A stretch of DNA of 64,000 bases, from the NCBI GenBank assembly GCA_963974935.1, contig CAXBEV010000005.1, positions 62,001 to 126,000 of the forward strand. The letters run 5' to 3'. The stretch's first letter is position 1. Every line of letters begins with the position of its first letter. The DNA comes from UBA4479 sp963974935. GTDB taxonomy: Bacteria; Pseudomonadota; Alphaproteobacteria; Rhodospirillales; Casp-alpha2. The translations under genes and the position numbers were made by a program. Positions 41,397 to 50,586 of the stretch are shown here, piece by piece. The notes under the pieces are model-generated. The model made no database searches. It saw only the letters and a list, made by a program, of their open reading frames with translations, and was not told the DNA's origin.

Positions 41397-41652
41397 CTTG
41401 GTCTCCGTCGTATTATGCCCAGTGTTAGCAATGTGCTGTATTCAGGCTTTAAAATTGGACGCAAACATATCGGGACCGGGCCCGGAAGGCAAACGCTTGC
41501 GCGCATCGTCTCCACGGCGTGAATTTCGATGCAACGCATTGTCGTTACAGCTGATTTTCGTGCTACGCTATACATGGGTTCGGCATGCAGGTTAAAGATC
41601 TGTTAACCGCTTTTGGGGCACTCTGCATCCAGCAATAGAGGGATTTCATCTT

Positions 41653-41994
41653 ATGCGCAGGGGCATTTCCAAGCTCTCAGCCGTTTTTGTGCTCGCAGCC
41701 ACGTTTGCGCTACAGGCATGTTCACCTGTCGGGATTGCACAGGTTGAGGCAATTTCGCTGATGGCCAGCGATAAAACCTTCGTTGATCACCTGGTTTCGT
41801 ACAGTAGCGGCAAGGATTGCTCGCTTGTGAACACGGAGCAGGGGCGTGAATACTGCGTCGAAGACGAAAAGAAAATTCAGCAGAATATCTTTTGTTACCG
41901 CAATTTGGGCGGCGTCACGTGTTATGATCGCGCGGACCCCTATCATAACGGCGCCGCACGGGTTGACCAAAACGAACACAACAGGCCGAATTGA
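41653..41994 (+). CDS. Small hypothetical lipoprotein
   Basis: A 113-residue protein with a signal peptide and lipobox ALQACSPVG, so lipidation at Cys23 is expected. The mature domain has four spaced cysteines (KDCSLVN, EYCVEDE, NIFCYRN, VTCYDRA) likely forming two disulfides in the periplasm, and a polar Asn/Asp-rich tail. A GAGGGA site precedes the ATG. The family is not recognised. It is followed 57 bases later by the Sel1-repeat gene. Confidence 0.72.
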   Translation: MRRGISKLSAVFVLAATFALQACSPVGIAQVEAISLMASDKTFVDHLVSYSSGKDCSLVNTEQGREYCVEDEKKIQQNIFCYRNLGGVTCYDRADPYHNGAARVDQNEHNRPN

Positions 41995-42051
41995 CCCGTC
42001 ACGCTGTGCGCGTAATGCTGTCGGTATGAGTTTGCCGATGCTGGAACCCTG

Positions 42052-42771
42052 ATGTCATTTCGTTTAATTTTTTGGTCGGCGGTGGTGTTGCTGATTATCT
42101 CGGCAAGTGCAGGCTGGATATTCTTCGGCACCCATGAGCCTGACCCGGAACTGGTTCGCCAACACATCGCCCGAAATATTCTTGAGACCGCGCGTCAGCA
42201 AGCCGAGTCGGGCAACATCCAGACCTGGACTGCGTATGGCCGCGCCTTGATCGAGGCGCCCAAATCCATGCAAGACCCGAAAGCCGCGATGACGTGGTTT
42301 CGAAAGGCTGCCGACAAAGGATACCCGCCGGCGCAGGTCGGGATCGGTGATCTTTATGCGCACGGCCTTGGCGTCCCTGAAGACCATTATCGGGCGACCG
42401 AGTGGTATGAACTCGCCGCGCGCTTGTCCCGATACCCGGAAGCCCATTTTAAATTAGGTGAGGCGTATTTTCGCGGCATTGGCGTGCCTCAGGATTATGG
42501 CGCCGCCGTACCCTATTATCGCACAGCGGCTGCGGGTGGGCATCCGGTGGCGCGCTACATTCTAGGTTCTATGTACGAGGCCGGCTGGGGCGTGGACCGT
42601 GACCTGATCAAAGCATGGCTTCTTTACAAACGCGCGATGCCGGACGCCGCACGTATCATCAAACATGAAGAGACTTACGACGTCGCCGGAGCGGTGGCGA
42701 GGATTGAGCGTGAGATGAACCGCTCACAACGCGAGGCTGCCGCAAAGCTTCTCAAGGCCGAAGGCGGCTGA
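42052..42771 (+). CDS. Membrane-anchored Sel1-repeat protein
   Basis: A 239-residue protein with an N-terminal membrane anchor (residues about 5-26) and three to four Sel1-like repeats (AMTWFRKAADKGYPPAQVGI, LYAHGLGVPEDHYRATEWY, EAYFRGIGVPQDYGAAVPYY, MYEAGWGVDRDLIKAWLLYK). The repeats form an alpha-solenoid for protein-protein contacts on the periplasmic side. The specific partner is unknown. It is transcribed with the lipoprotein upstream or from its own promoter; the spacing allows either. Confidence 0.85.
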   Translation: MSFRLIFWSAVVLLIISASAGWIFFGTHEPDPELVRQHIARNILETARQQAESGNIQTWTAYGRALIEAPKSMQDPKAAMTWFRKAADKGYPPAQVGIGDLYAHGLGVPEDHYRATEWYELAARLSRYPEAHFKLGEAYFRGIGVPQDYGAAVPYYRTAAAGGHPVARYILGSMYEAGWGVDRDLIKAWLLYKRAMPDAARIIKHEETYDVAGAVARIEREMNRSQREAAAKLLKAEGG

Positions 42772-42821
42772 ACGCATCACCGCGTATTGACCAAGCGTAC
42801 GTTGCGCCGCACCATACCTGC

Positions 42822-43577
42822 ATGACTATTTCCGCTGTCAGTTTTGATCTTTGGGATACCGTCCTCGATGACGAGAGCGACGAGGCCGCGCGCGCTAAGC
42901 AAGGGTTGCAAACCAAGGTTGAGACCCGGCACCGCATGCTGTTGGACGCGCTGCAAAAGCATCATGGCGTAACCTGTGCCGAGATCGATGTGGCCTACGG
43001 CGTCGCCAATGCGGCGTTCTATAAGGCCTGGCAAGAAGACAGCATCACCTGGACCTGCCATGAACGCTTGCAGGTGTTGTTGGACGGCTTGTCCATGTCA
43101 TTGCCGGAGGATGAACTCAGCCAGTTGGCGGACGCGATGGGCGCACTTGAGGTCGACGTGCCGCCGGATCTTCTGCCGGGCGTCAAGGCGGCGATCCAAA
43201 CACTGGCTGAGAATTATCAGCTCTGTGTTGTCTCGGATACCATCATCACGCCGGGGACGGGGCTTCGGAGAATTCTCGACCACCATGGCCTTGCGGATTA
43301 TTTTGCTGCGTTCGCGTTTTCTGACGAAGTCGGGCGCTCGAAGCCGCATGAGTCGATTTTTATGGCGGCCTGCGCGGGGCTTGACGTCGAGCCCGATCAG
43401 GTCGTGCACATCGGTGACCGCGACAATAAAGACATCCTGGGCGCGCAGGCGCTGGGCATGAAGGCGATTTTGTATACCGGCAAACGCGATCAGGACCGAT
43501 TTACCACGTCTGCCGATGTGGTGTGCGAGGATCATGCGGATTTGGTCGGGCTGATCGATACGATGGCCGACGCATAA
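42822..43577 (+). CDS. HAD-superfamily hydrolase
   Basis: A 251-residue haloacid-dehalogenase-type hydrolase. Motif I is SFDLWDTVLDD with nucleophile Asp9, motif II VVSDTII, motif III Lys in EVGRSKPHESIF, and motif IV HIGDRDNKDILGA. A helical cap (residues about 20-100) follows motif I, so the substrate is a small phosphorylated molecule. It lies nine bases ahead of the glutamine amidotransferase gene and is probably co-transcribed with it. Confidence 0.9.
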   Translation: MTISAVSFDLWDTVLDDESDEAARAKQGLQTKVETRHRMLLDALQKHHGVTCAEIDVAYGVANAAFYKAWQEDSITWTCHERLQVLLDGLSMSLPEDELSQLADAMGALEVDVPPDLLPGVKAAIQTLAENYQLCVVSDTIITPGTGLRRILDHHGLADYFAAFAFSDEVGRSKPHESIFMAACAGLDVEPDQVVHIGDRDNKDILGAQALGMKAILYTGKRDQDRFTTSADVVCEDHADLVGLIDTMADA

Positions 43578-43586
43578 GGGGCGACG

Positions 43587-44429
43587 ATGGATAACGCGCC
43601 GAAAATCCTGCTGGCAGACGGCAACACAAAGGACCGCAACGACGCCATGCAGGCGGTCGGCGGCGAGTTGGGGGCGGAACGCTACGCCAACGAAATCCGC
43701 CGTATGTCCCCAAACGCAGACATGACCACCGTGTATCCGGCAGACGGCGACGCCTATTTACCAAGCGGCGTTGCGCTCGAAGATTTTGGCGGCATGGTGA
43801 TGGGCGGCTCGGGTTTACGCGCGTTCGAACAAATGCCCGAAGTAACTCGTCAGGTAGACTTAATGCGTGCCGCCCTGGAAGCCGGGTTACCGGTGTTGGG
43901 GAGCTGCTGGGGATTGCAAATCGCCGCCGTGGCGGCGGGTGGCACGGTGCAGGCGAGCCCGCGCGGGCGCGAGGTCGGGATCGCCCGAAAGCTCGCATTG
44001 ACCACACAAGGCGGCGGTCATGCGCTATTTCGCGATAAGCCGATGGTGTTCGACAGCCCGTGTATCCATTATGACGAGGTTACGCATCTGCCGACCGGCG
44101 CCGTGGTGTTGGCGAGCAATGCTCATTCTATCGTGCAAGCTGCCACGATTCCCCTCGGTGGCGGGATGTTTTGGGGAATGCAGTATCACCCTGAATTCGA
44201 TCTGCCGCATCTTTCTAAACTGTATCGACGCTATGCGGACGATATGGTGCAGCAGGGCTATTTCGAAGACGTGAATGCGTTAGAGCGATATTGCTATGAC
44301 ATGGATGCGCTGCACCAAGACCCGTCCAGGCTTGATCTGCGTTGGCGGCTCGGCATCGACGACGACGTGTTGGATGCGGATATGCGGTGCCGGGAAATCC
44401 GCAATTGGGTCGAGAGCTTGGTGACGTAA
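43587..44429 (+). CDS. Class I glutamine amidotransferase-like protein
   Basis: A 280-residue protein of the GMP-synthase-like GATase group. The triad is complete: Cys107 (GSCWGLQIAA), His201 and Glu203 (QYHPEFD). It hydrolyses glutamine or a gamma-glutamyl compound. No synthetase domain is attached and no partner is obvious. The 70-residue C-terminal extension is not part of the fold. It forms a pair with the HAD gene and is convergent with marC. Confidence 0.88.
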   Translation: MDNAPKILLADGNTKDRNDAMQAVGGELGAERYANEIRRMSPNADMTTVYPADGDAYLPSGVALEDFGGMVMGGSGLRAFEQMPEVTRQVDLMRAALEAGLPVLGSCWGLQIAAVAAGGTVQASPRGREVGIARKLALTTQGGGHALFRDKPMVFDSPCIHYDEVTHLPTGAVVLASNAHSIVQAATIPLGGGMFWGMQYHPEFDLPHLSKLYRRYADDMVQQGYFEDVNALERYCYDMDALHQDPSRLDLRWRLGIDDDVLDADMRCREIRNWVESLVT

Positions 44430-44433
44430 GCGG

Positions 44434-45093
44434 CTAGCTTATGCTGCTCAACAGTTTACTGCCGCGGATGCCGTCAAAGATGAACTGCACGGCGAGCGAC
44501 GTCAGCAACACCCCGATCACCCGTGAGATCACGTTGAGACCGGTCACCCCCAACAGTTTTTGAATCTGTGTCGCCATCAACAAAAAGATTAGCGACAACA
44601 GTAAATTCGCTAAAAGCGCGCTGATGACGGCGGCGGTGCGCATGGTGTCGCCGTCCGCTTCCGACATCAACAGCACCACGGCGCCCATCGTGCCCGCACC
44701 CGCGATCAGCGGTGTGGCCAGCGGGAACACCGATAGGTCGGTGCGGTGTGATGCTTCCTCTGCCTCATCAGCGGTGGTTGAACTGATCCCGCTTGAGGTC
44801 GCGAAAACCATGTTGATGCCGACCAACAACAGCAAAATGCCGCCTGCCGTGCGCAAGGATGCCAGCGTGATACCCAAATACTGCAACAGCGACTTCCCAA
44901 AGAACGCGAACAGCAACAAAATACAGGCTGCAATCAGCACGCCCTTGATGGCCGTCTGGCGCCGCTGCTTCGGTGGCATGCCCGCCGTCAGCCCGGCATA
45001 CACGGCCGCCACATCAATCGGCCCGATCACCGCAAAAAATGTGGTAAACGCGATCAATGCGGTTTCAATGACTTGTGGCGACAAGGCGTCCAT
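44434..45093 (-). CDS. MarC-family integral membrane protein
   Basis: A 219-residue protein with six predicted membrane helices and the MarC/UPF0056 signatures FFAVIGPIDVAAVYAGLTAG and PLATPLIAGAGTMGAVVLLM. I start at MDALSPQVIETAL, which has a GGAG site; an in-frame extension to 45177 is hydrophilic and unlikely. MarC proteins have no established transport role despite the name. It is convergent with the amidotransferase gene and divergent from the hydrolase gene. Confidence 0.9.
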   Translation of the reverse strand: MDALSPQVIETALIAFTTFFAVIGPIDVAAVYAGLTAGMPPKQRRQTAIKGVLIAACILLLFAFFGKSLLQYLGITLASLRTAGGILLLLVGINMVFATSSGISSTTADEAEEASHRTDLSVFPLATPLIAGAGTMGAVVLLMSEADGDTMRTAAVISALLANLLLSLIFLLMATQIQKLLGVTGLNVISRVIGVLLTSLAVQFIFDGIRGSKLLSSIS

Positions 45094-45204
45094 GACGGCT
45101 CCGATCTTAACAACACCGGCCAAAGAACACCGGATTGCGTAACGGGTCAACTCTCGTGGTCTGCTGCGCTTTCGCATAGGGACGTCGTCGCGTTAAGGTA
45201 CGCC

Positions 45205-45948
45205 ATGGCTGACACCGCATTCATTTTCCTGCATGGGTTTTTAGGGCGTGCCGAAACCACGCTCGCCGGCAAAACCTTCGAGTACTTTCGGGGGTTACGT
45301 TCGGTCGCTCGAGAGATGAATGTCGACGTCAGCGTGCCGCAGATGCGTTCCCGCGTCGGAATCGATGAACGCGCCATCATGGTCCGCGACGTGATCGCAA
45401 AAATCCCGTCCGCAGATATCATTCTCGTCGGCAATTCCATGGGCGGGTTGGTTGCACGTCAAGCGGCGGCGCATCATGACCCGGATCAGCGCGTCCGCGC
45501 GGTGGCGACGATCTGTACGCCGCACCGGGGCTCGCCGCTGGCGGACCGCGCGTTGGCGGGCGAGAGCGGGGTGCCGGATTTCATCATCGGCTTGCTCGAA
45601 GATGCGATCCGCGATTTATCTGTCGTGTCCGCCGTCGATTTTAACGCCGAAACCCCGGACCGCGCCGACGTTCAGTATTTATCATGGGCGTGCGCCAGAC
45701 CGGCGGCAGAGATGCCACGTTGGTTCAAAGCGCGAGAACACTACATTTTCGAGCGCGAAGGGCCGAACGACGGCATGGTTTCGGTCGCATCGGCAAGGTG
45801 GGGCACGTTTATCGCCCAAGAGCGCGCCGACCACGTTGAATGTTTCGGTTGGTCGCCCGCAAAGGCGGACCCATCCATCCAACGACCTTTCGACTCTCAA
45901 GCCCTCTGGCGTCGCGTAATCGCGCGATGCCTACAAACGACAACCTAG
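45205..45948 (+). CDS. Alpha/beta-hydrolase (lipase/PGAP1-like)
   Basis: A 247-residue hydrolase with the oxyanion-hole motif FIFLHGFLGRAETT and nucleophile elbow VGNSMGGLVARQA. The catalytic Asp is probably in the NDGMVS segment and the His in RADHVE. The start MADTAFIFLHG is the natural one; the longer frame upstream runs over the divergent marC gene. It resembles bacterial triacylglycerol lipases acting in the cytoplasm, as no signal peptide is present. Its end overlaps the convergent alcohol dehydrogenase by four bases. Confidence 0.85.
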   Translation: MADTAFIFLHGFLGRAETTLAGKTFEYFRGLRSVAREMNVDVSVPQMRSRVGIDERAIMVRDVIAKIPSADIILVGNSMGGLVARQAAAHHDPDQRVRAVATICTPHRGSPLADRALAGESGVPDFIIGLLEDAIRDLSVVSAVDFNAETPDRADVQYLSWACARPAAEMPRWFKAREHYIFEREGPNDGMVSVASARWGTFIAQERADHVECFGWSPAKADPSIQRPFDSQALWRRVIARCLQTTT

Positions 45949-47117
45949 ACTTTACCACTCATCGCGGCATCGAACATTTGCTGCATCTCAGGGGCGGCGA
46001 CGGGTAGCGGATTGCCGCCGGCCGTTGGATCGTTTGCGGCCATCACGGAAAGCTCGTCCAAACGCGATGCATCGACGCCGAGTTGTTCGGCTGTGTGCGG
46101 GATCGCAAACGATGTGCGCAGGTCGAGCACCCACCTCATGACGTCGTCAAACCCGTCACCGATATCAAGCCATCGCGCGAGCCGGGCCATCTTTTGTTCA
46201 ATCGCAGATCGGTTGAAGGCCAGTACATACGGCATGAACACCGCATTGGTCAGGCCGTGGTGGGTATCGAATACGGCACCGACCGGATGCGAGAGCGAAT
46301 GTATGGCACCCAAGCCCTTTTGGAACGCGACGGCGCCCATGGCAGCCGCCGACATCATGTGCGCGCGCGCCGCGATATTGCTGCCGTCTGCGACAGCGGT
46401 CGGCAGCCACTCTTTGACCAACCGCATGCCTTCGACCGCGATGCCTTCGCCCATCGGGTGATAAAACGGCGAGCAATAGGCTTCCAGGCAATGCGCCAAC
46501 GCGTCCATGCCGGTCCACGCCGTGATGTTGGCGGGCAGGCCGGTGACAAGTTCCGGATCGCAGATCACGACAGCCGGCATCAGTTTGGGGTGGAAGATAA
46601 TTTTCTTGGTATGCGTCGCTTCGTCGGTGATGACGCCTGCGCGGCCCACTTCGGAGCCGGTGCCCGACGTGGTGGGGACGGCGACGATTGGTGCTATGCC
46701 GTCCGGGTCCGCATTTTTCCAGTTGCTGCCGATGTCTTCAAAATCCCAAAGTGGGCGGGATTGCCCGACCATCAGCGCGATCACCTTGGCGCAATCCATG
46801 GCACTGCCGCCGCCCCATGCGATGACCCCGTCGCAGCCGTTTGATTTATAGGCGTCCAGGCCGGCGGCTACATTGGCGCTGATCGGGTTGCCTTTGACGT
46901 CGGCAAAGAGTGCGCCGGGAATGCCGGCAGATTTCAAGTTTTCAAGGGCGGCTGCGATCATCGGCAATGCGGCCAAGCCAGGATCGGTGACCAACAGTGG
47001 CTTTTGAATGCCGCTCGCTTTGCACGCCTTCCCCAGTTCCGAAATGCGCCCGGCGCCAAAGCGAATTTGCGTCGGGTAGCTCCAATTGCCGGAAAGCTGG
47101 GTGATGGTGTCGGTCAT
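45945..47117 (-). CDS. Iron-containing alcohol dehydrogenase
   Basis: A 390-residue group III (Fe-dependent) alcohol dehydrogenase. The NAD-binding GGGSAMDCAKVIALM motif and the metal site in GMDALAHCLEAYCSPFYHP and SHPVGAVFDTHHGLTNAV are present. It interconverts an alcohol and an aldehyde or semialdehyde with NAD(P). It lies downstream of the glutamine-synthetase-like gene on the same strand, with a dispersed repeat between, and they may work together on an amino alcohol or polyamine derivative. The substrate is unknown. Confidence 0.93.
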   Translation of the reverse strand: MTDTITQLSGNWSYPTQIRFGAGRISELGKACKASGIQKPLLVTDPGLAALPMIAAALENLKSAGIPGALFADVKGNPISANVAAGLDAYKSNGCDGVIAWGGGSAMDCAKVIALMVGQSRPLWDFEDIGSNWKNADPDGIAPIVAVPTTSGTGSEVGRAGVITDEATHTKKIIFHPKLMPAVVICDPELVTGLPANITAWTGMDALAHCLEAYCSPFYHPMGEGIAVEGMRLVKEWLPTAVADGSNIAARAHMMSAAAMGAVAFQKGLGAIHSLSHPVGAVFDTHHGLTNAVFMPYVLAFNRSAIEQKMARLARWLDIGDGFDDVMRWVLDLRTSFAIPHTAEQLGVDASRLDELSVMAANDPTAGGNPLPVAAPEMQQMFDAAMSGKV

Positions 47118-47138
47118 GCAATTTTCCTTGTTTTGACA

Positions 47139-47228
47139 ATCCTTCGAGACGCGGCTTGCGCCGCTCCTCAGGATGGGGTGTTAACATATATCCTCATCTT
47201 GAGGAGGCCGAAGGCCGTCTCGAAGGAT
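47139..47228. repeat. Dispersed palindromic repeat, copy A
   Basis: Outer arms ATCCTTCGAGACG and CGTCTCGAAGGAT enclose inner CTCCTCAGGATG/CATCTTGAGGAG arms, giving a long cruciform-type unit. A second, more complete copy is at 57799-57885. It lies in the gap between two genes on the same strand. Confidence 0.9.
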
Positions 47229-47236
47229 GTGCCGGA

Positions 47237-48610
47237 TCAGATAATCTCAAAATACCGCTCCATCTCCCAATCGGTGATGGCGCGGCGGAATTCGCGTTCT
47301 TCCCATTCGCGGGTTGCTGCGTAATGGTCGACGAAGGCATCGCCGAAAAGCGCGCGGGCGGGTTTTGACGCTTTAAATCGTCCAGCCGCTTCCATCAAGG
47401 TCGTTGGCAGCGCGAGGTGCTTTGGGAATGTTTTCTCGTACGCATTGCCCTCAATTTTGGGCTCAGGCGTCAGGTCGTCCTTGATGCCTTGCAGGCCCGA
47501 CCCGATGGCGGCGGCGAGCGCAAGGTACGGATTACAATCGGCGGCCGAGACCCGATATTCGACGCGTTGCGCACTGGGGCCGCCCGGCACGACGCGGAGC
47601 GCACAGGTCCGGTTGTCGACGCCCCAGGTCGCATCGGTCGGTGCCCAAAAGCCAGGAATCAGGCGGGTGTAGCTGTTGACGGTGGGCGCGATCATCGCCA
47701 GCCAATCGGGCATATATTTCTGTTGTCCGGCGACGAACTGCAACATGGTTTTGCTCATCGCGTCGGGGCCTTTGGGATCGTGAAACACCGGCTTGCCGGC
47801 TTTGCCTTTTTTGGTCAGCGAGATATGGATGTGCCCCGACTGTCCCGGCCAATCGGGTGACCACTTGGCCATAAACGTCGCCATCAGCCCGTGCTTTTGC
47901 GCGGCGATCTTGGCGAATGTTTTGAACAGTGTGGCCTTGTCGGCAGCGCTGAGCGCATCGTCGACGCCGATGGCGGCTTCGAGCACACCCGGCCCGGTTT
48001 CTTCGTGCAGACCTTCCAGCGGAATGTCCATTTGCTCGCAGCCGTCCAGCAGATCACGGTATAGGTCGCTGTCGACGGTATTGCGGATTACGGAATAGCC
48101 GAAGAACCCAGGCTGTAGCGGCTTCATGTTGCGGTAGTTTTTCTCGCGCACGCTGTGCGGCGTTTCGTCGAAGACGAAAAACTCAAACTCGAAACCGGCT
48201 TTGACGGCGAAGCCCATTTTGTCGGCTTCGGCGAGCACGCGGCGCAACTGGGCGCGCGGGCACACCGCTTCGTGCGGGCCGGAAAACTCGCCCAGGAAAA
48301 ACAGCATGTCGTCTTCCCATGCGATCTCGCGACATGATTCCGGCAGCACCCGCACGCCGGCATCGGGATAGCCCGTATGCCAGCCGGTTACCGATACATT
48401 GTCGTACAGCTGATCGTGGGAATCCCACCCCAGCACCACGTCACAAAACCCAAAGCCTTTTTCCAAAGACGAAAAGAACTTTTCCTTGGCCATGTATTTG
48501 CCGCGCATGATCCCGTCGATATCAACGGCGCCGACTTTGACGTGACTAAGCCCGCGTTTGTTGACGATGGCTTTGGCGTCGGCGATGGATTTGACGTTGC
48601 GTGCATCCAT
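47237..48610 (-). CDS. Glutamine-synthetase-family ligase (gamma-glutamyl-amine synthetase-like)
   Basis: A 457-residue GS-fold ligase with the metal and substrate motifs AGFEFEFFVFDE, GHIHISLTKKG, NSYTRLIPGFWAP and RVEYRVSAADCNPYLALAAAI. The sequence is closer in style to PuuA/GlnT-type proteins that join glutamate to amines than to GlnA. There is no adenylylation tyrosine loop that I can identify. The following Fe-alcohol dehydrogenase suggests an amine or amino-alcohol catabolic route. Substrate specificity is an inference. Confidence 0.9.
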   Translation of the reverse strand: MDARNVKSIADAKAIVNKRGLSHVKVGAVDIDGIMRGKYMAKEKFFSSLEKGFGFCDVVLGWDSHDQLYDNVSVTGWHTGYPDAGVRVLPESCREIAWEDDMLFFLGEFSGPHEAVCPRAQLRRVLAEADKMGFAVKAGFEFEFFVFDETPHSVREKNYRNMKPLQPGFFGYSVIRNTVDSDLYRDLLDGCEQMDIPLEGLHEETGPGVLEAAIGVDDALSAADKATLFKTFAKIAAQKHGLMATFMAKWSPDWPGQSGHIHISLTKKGKAGKPVFHDPKGPDAMSKTMLQFVAGQQKYMPDWLAMIAPTVNSYTRLIPGFWAPTDATWGVDNRTCALRVVPGGPSAQRVEYRVSAADCNPYLALAAAIGSGLQGIKDDLTPEPKIEGNAYEKTFPKHLALPTTLMEAAGRFKASKPARALFGDAFVDHYAATREWEEREFRRAITDWEMERYFEII

Positions 48611-48738
48611 GAGCGGCTCCTCCTGTGGGGCAGGGCGTTTTGCGTATCTTAAGGATGCGCGGGGCGTTGCGCCAAGAAGTTGTTTTGCAGGGTATCGAGA
48701 AGGATGAGCTTCCGTTTCATCTGCGCTAAGCTGGCGTC

Positions 48739-50490
48739 ATGAAAACATCCCTTGATGACGAATTACGCAAAGGCGTCGCCGCGCATCAGGCCGGAGACCT
48801 GACGGCAGCAGCGGCCAGCTATGTGCGTGTTCTGGAATCCGCACCCGGGCATGCGGACGCGCAGCACCTGTTGGGCCTGGTGTATGCACAGACCGGACAG
48901 GGACGGCGCGGGGCTGAATTGATTCGGGCCGCGATTGCAGCGGATGCAACGGTGCCGCTATATCACGCAAATTTAGGCCGCGTCCTCAAAGGGGACGGGG
49001 ATTATCAAGGTGCTGCGGATGCGTACTTGGCGGCGATTGCCCACAGCCCGGAGGATGCCGTGCTGTGGAGTGATCTCGCCTCGGCGCGACTTTCGGACGG
49101 CGATGTCGAAGGTGCTTTGAAAGCAGCCAAGCGCGCCCTTTCTTTGGATTCAGGACTGGCCGCAGCACATGTCAACTTGGGGCTTGCCCGACAGGACTTG
49201 GATGGCGCATCCGACACCGCCGCGATGGCAGCCCTGGCGCGCGCGGCGGCACTTGATCCGGGGCAAGCGGGCGCACACTTAGGACACGCACTCGGTTACC
49301 ATGCGGCGGGGATGACAGCGCAGGCGCAGGGTGCCTATAAGCGTGCGCTCGCCATTGATCCGTCGTTGGTCGTGGCGCATTGCAACCTCGGCAACTTGGC
49401 GCGGGATGCGTCTGATTTCGATGCGGCGGTGACGCATTATCGTTGTGCCCTTGCCTTGGACGACCAGCAGCCGACCGTGCATGGCAATTTGGGTGTTGCG
49501 TTGCAGGAATCCGGTGATCTTATGGGTGCGCTGGACTCATACGAAAGAGCCATCGCCCTCGCGCCGGACGATCCGGAAATTCGGCGTAATCGCGGCATGG
49601 GTTTGCTTGCTGCCGGACGCTATGACGAAGGCTGGTCGGATTACGAATACCGTTGGCAGACGCCTCGGTTCCAGGCCTTGGGCCGCACGTTTTCGGTACC
49701 GAAATGGGATGGTCGTGTGGTACCTGGCTTAAGGCTTTGGGTGCATGCCGAGCAGGGCTTCGGTGACACGCTGCAATTTTGTCGCTATGTGCCTTTGCTG
49801 AAGGCCCAAGGCATTCATGTGACGCTCGAATGTGCGGACCCTTTGCGAGACCTGATGCAGTCCGTGGGCGCCGATACGGTGATCACACCTGGCGACGTGC
49901 CCGACGTTGATGCGCACGCGCCGATGATGAGCCTGCCCGGTCTCATGAGAACGACGGTTGAGACGATTCCAGCTTCGATGCCGTATCTGACTGTCCCAGC
50001 AGTCCGGACGCAGGCGTGGCAAGAGACCATGGCGACATGGCCAATCGGAAAGCGGGTCGGGATCGCCTGGAAGGGCGCGGCAACGCACCAACGCGATGCG
50101 CGGCGTTCGCCAGGTCTGGCGCCGTTTCTCGCGCTGCTGGATGTGCCGGACGTTGTGCTGGTGTCGCTGCAAAAAGAGGACGGAGCTTTGGATATTCAAA
50201 ACACGCCCGGCGCTGACGCGATTCTGGACCCGACCGCGGACATTTGCGATTTCGCCGACACCGCGGCGATTATGCAGGGCTTGGACGTGGTGATTTCGTG
50301 TGACAGTGCGCCGCTGCATCTGGCCGGCGCGTTGGGGTGTTCGACCTTTGCCGTGTTGCCGCATGTGGCTGAGTGGCGCTGGGGGACAGACGGCAGGGAG
50401 ACACCTTGGTATCCAAGCATGACCTTGATCCGCCAGCCCGCGCGCGGGGATTGGAATTCTTGCTTTCAAGCCTTAACGGGATTGTTATAG
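48739..50490 (+). CDS. TPR protein with glycosyltransferase-9-like C-terminal domain
   Basis: A 583-residue protein. Residues about 5-300 hold seven or so tetratricopeptide repeats (VRVLESAPGHADAQHLLGLV, KRALSLDSGLAAAHVNLGLA, KRALAIDPSLVVAHCNLGNL, ERAIALAPDDPEIRRNRGMG). The last 280 residues resemble the heptosyltransferase-like fold (LRLWVHAEQGFGDTLQFCRY, GIAWKGAATHQRDARRS, SCDSAPLHLAGALGCSTF). Such fusions are common in alphaproteobacteria and may glycosylate or act on cell-surface components. There is no signal peptide. It stands alone between divergent and convergent neighbours. Confidence 0.88.
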   Translation: MKTSLDDELRKGVAAHQAGDLTAAAASYVRVLESAPGHADAQHLLGLVYAQTGQGRRGAELIRAAIAADATVPLYHANLGRVLKGDGDYQGAADAYLAAIAHSPEDAVLWSDLASARLSDGDVEGALKAAKRALSLDSGLAAAHVNLGLARQDLDGASDTAAMAALARAAALDPGQAGAHLGHALGYHAAGMTAQAQGAYKRALAIDPSLVVAHCNLGNLARDASDFDAAVTHYRCALALDDQQPTVHGNLGVALQESGDLMGALDSYERAIALAPDDPEIRRNRGMGLLAAGRYDEGWSDYEYRWQTPRFQALGRTFSVPKWDGRVVPGLRLWVHAEQGFGDTLQFCRYVPLLKAQGIHVTLECADPLRDLMQSVGADTVITPGDVPDVDAHAPMMSLPGLMRTTVETIPASMPYLTVPAVRTQAWQETMATWPIGKRVGIAWKGAATHQRDARRSPGLAPFLALLDVPDVVLVSLQKEDGALDIQNTPGADAILDPTADICDFADTAAIMQGLDVVISCDSAPLHLAGALGCSTFAVLPHVAEWRWGTDGRETPWYPSMTLIRQPARGDWNSCFQALTGLL

Positions 50491-50586
50491 GGCCGCCTCA
50501 CTTAGCCTCACCTCCGTGCTGAGGGAGATGAATGAATGGTGTCTGCGTTCCCTCGCTGTTTGCCCAAGGGGCTCTCCGATTGAGGT

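Noticed and set aside
45094..45177. 28-codon N-terminal extension of MarC
   Set aside because: It is basic and hydrophilic, unlike the family, and the internal ATG has a ribosome site.
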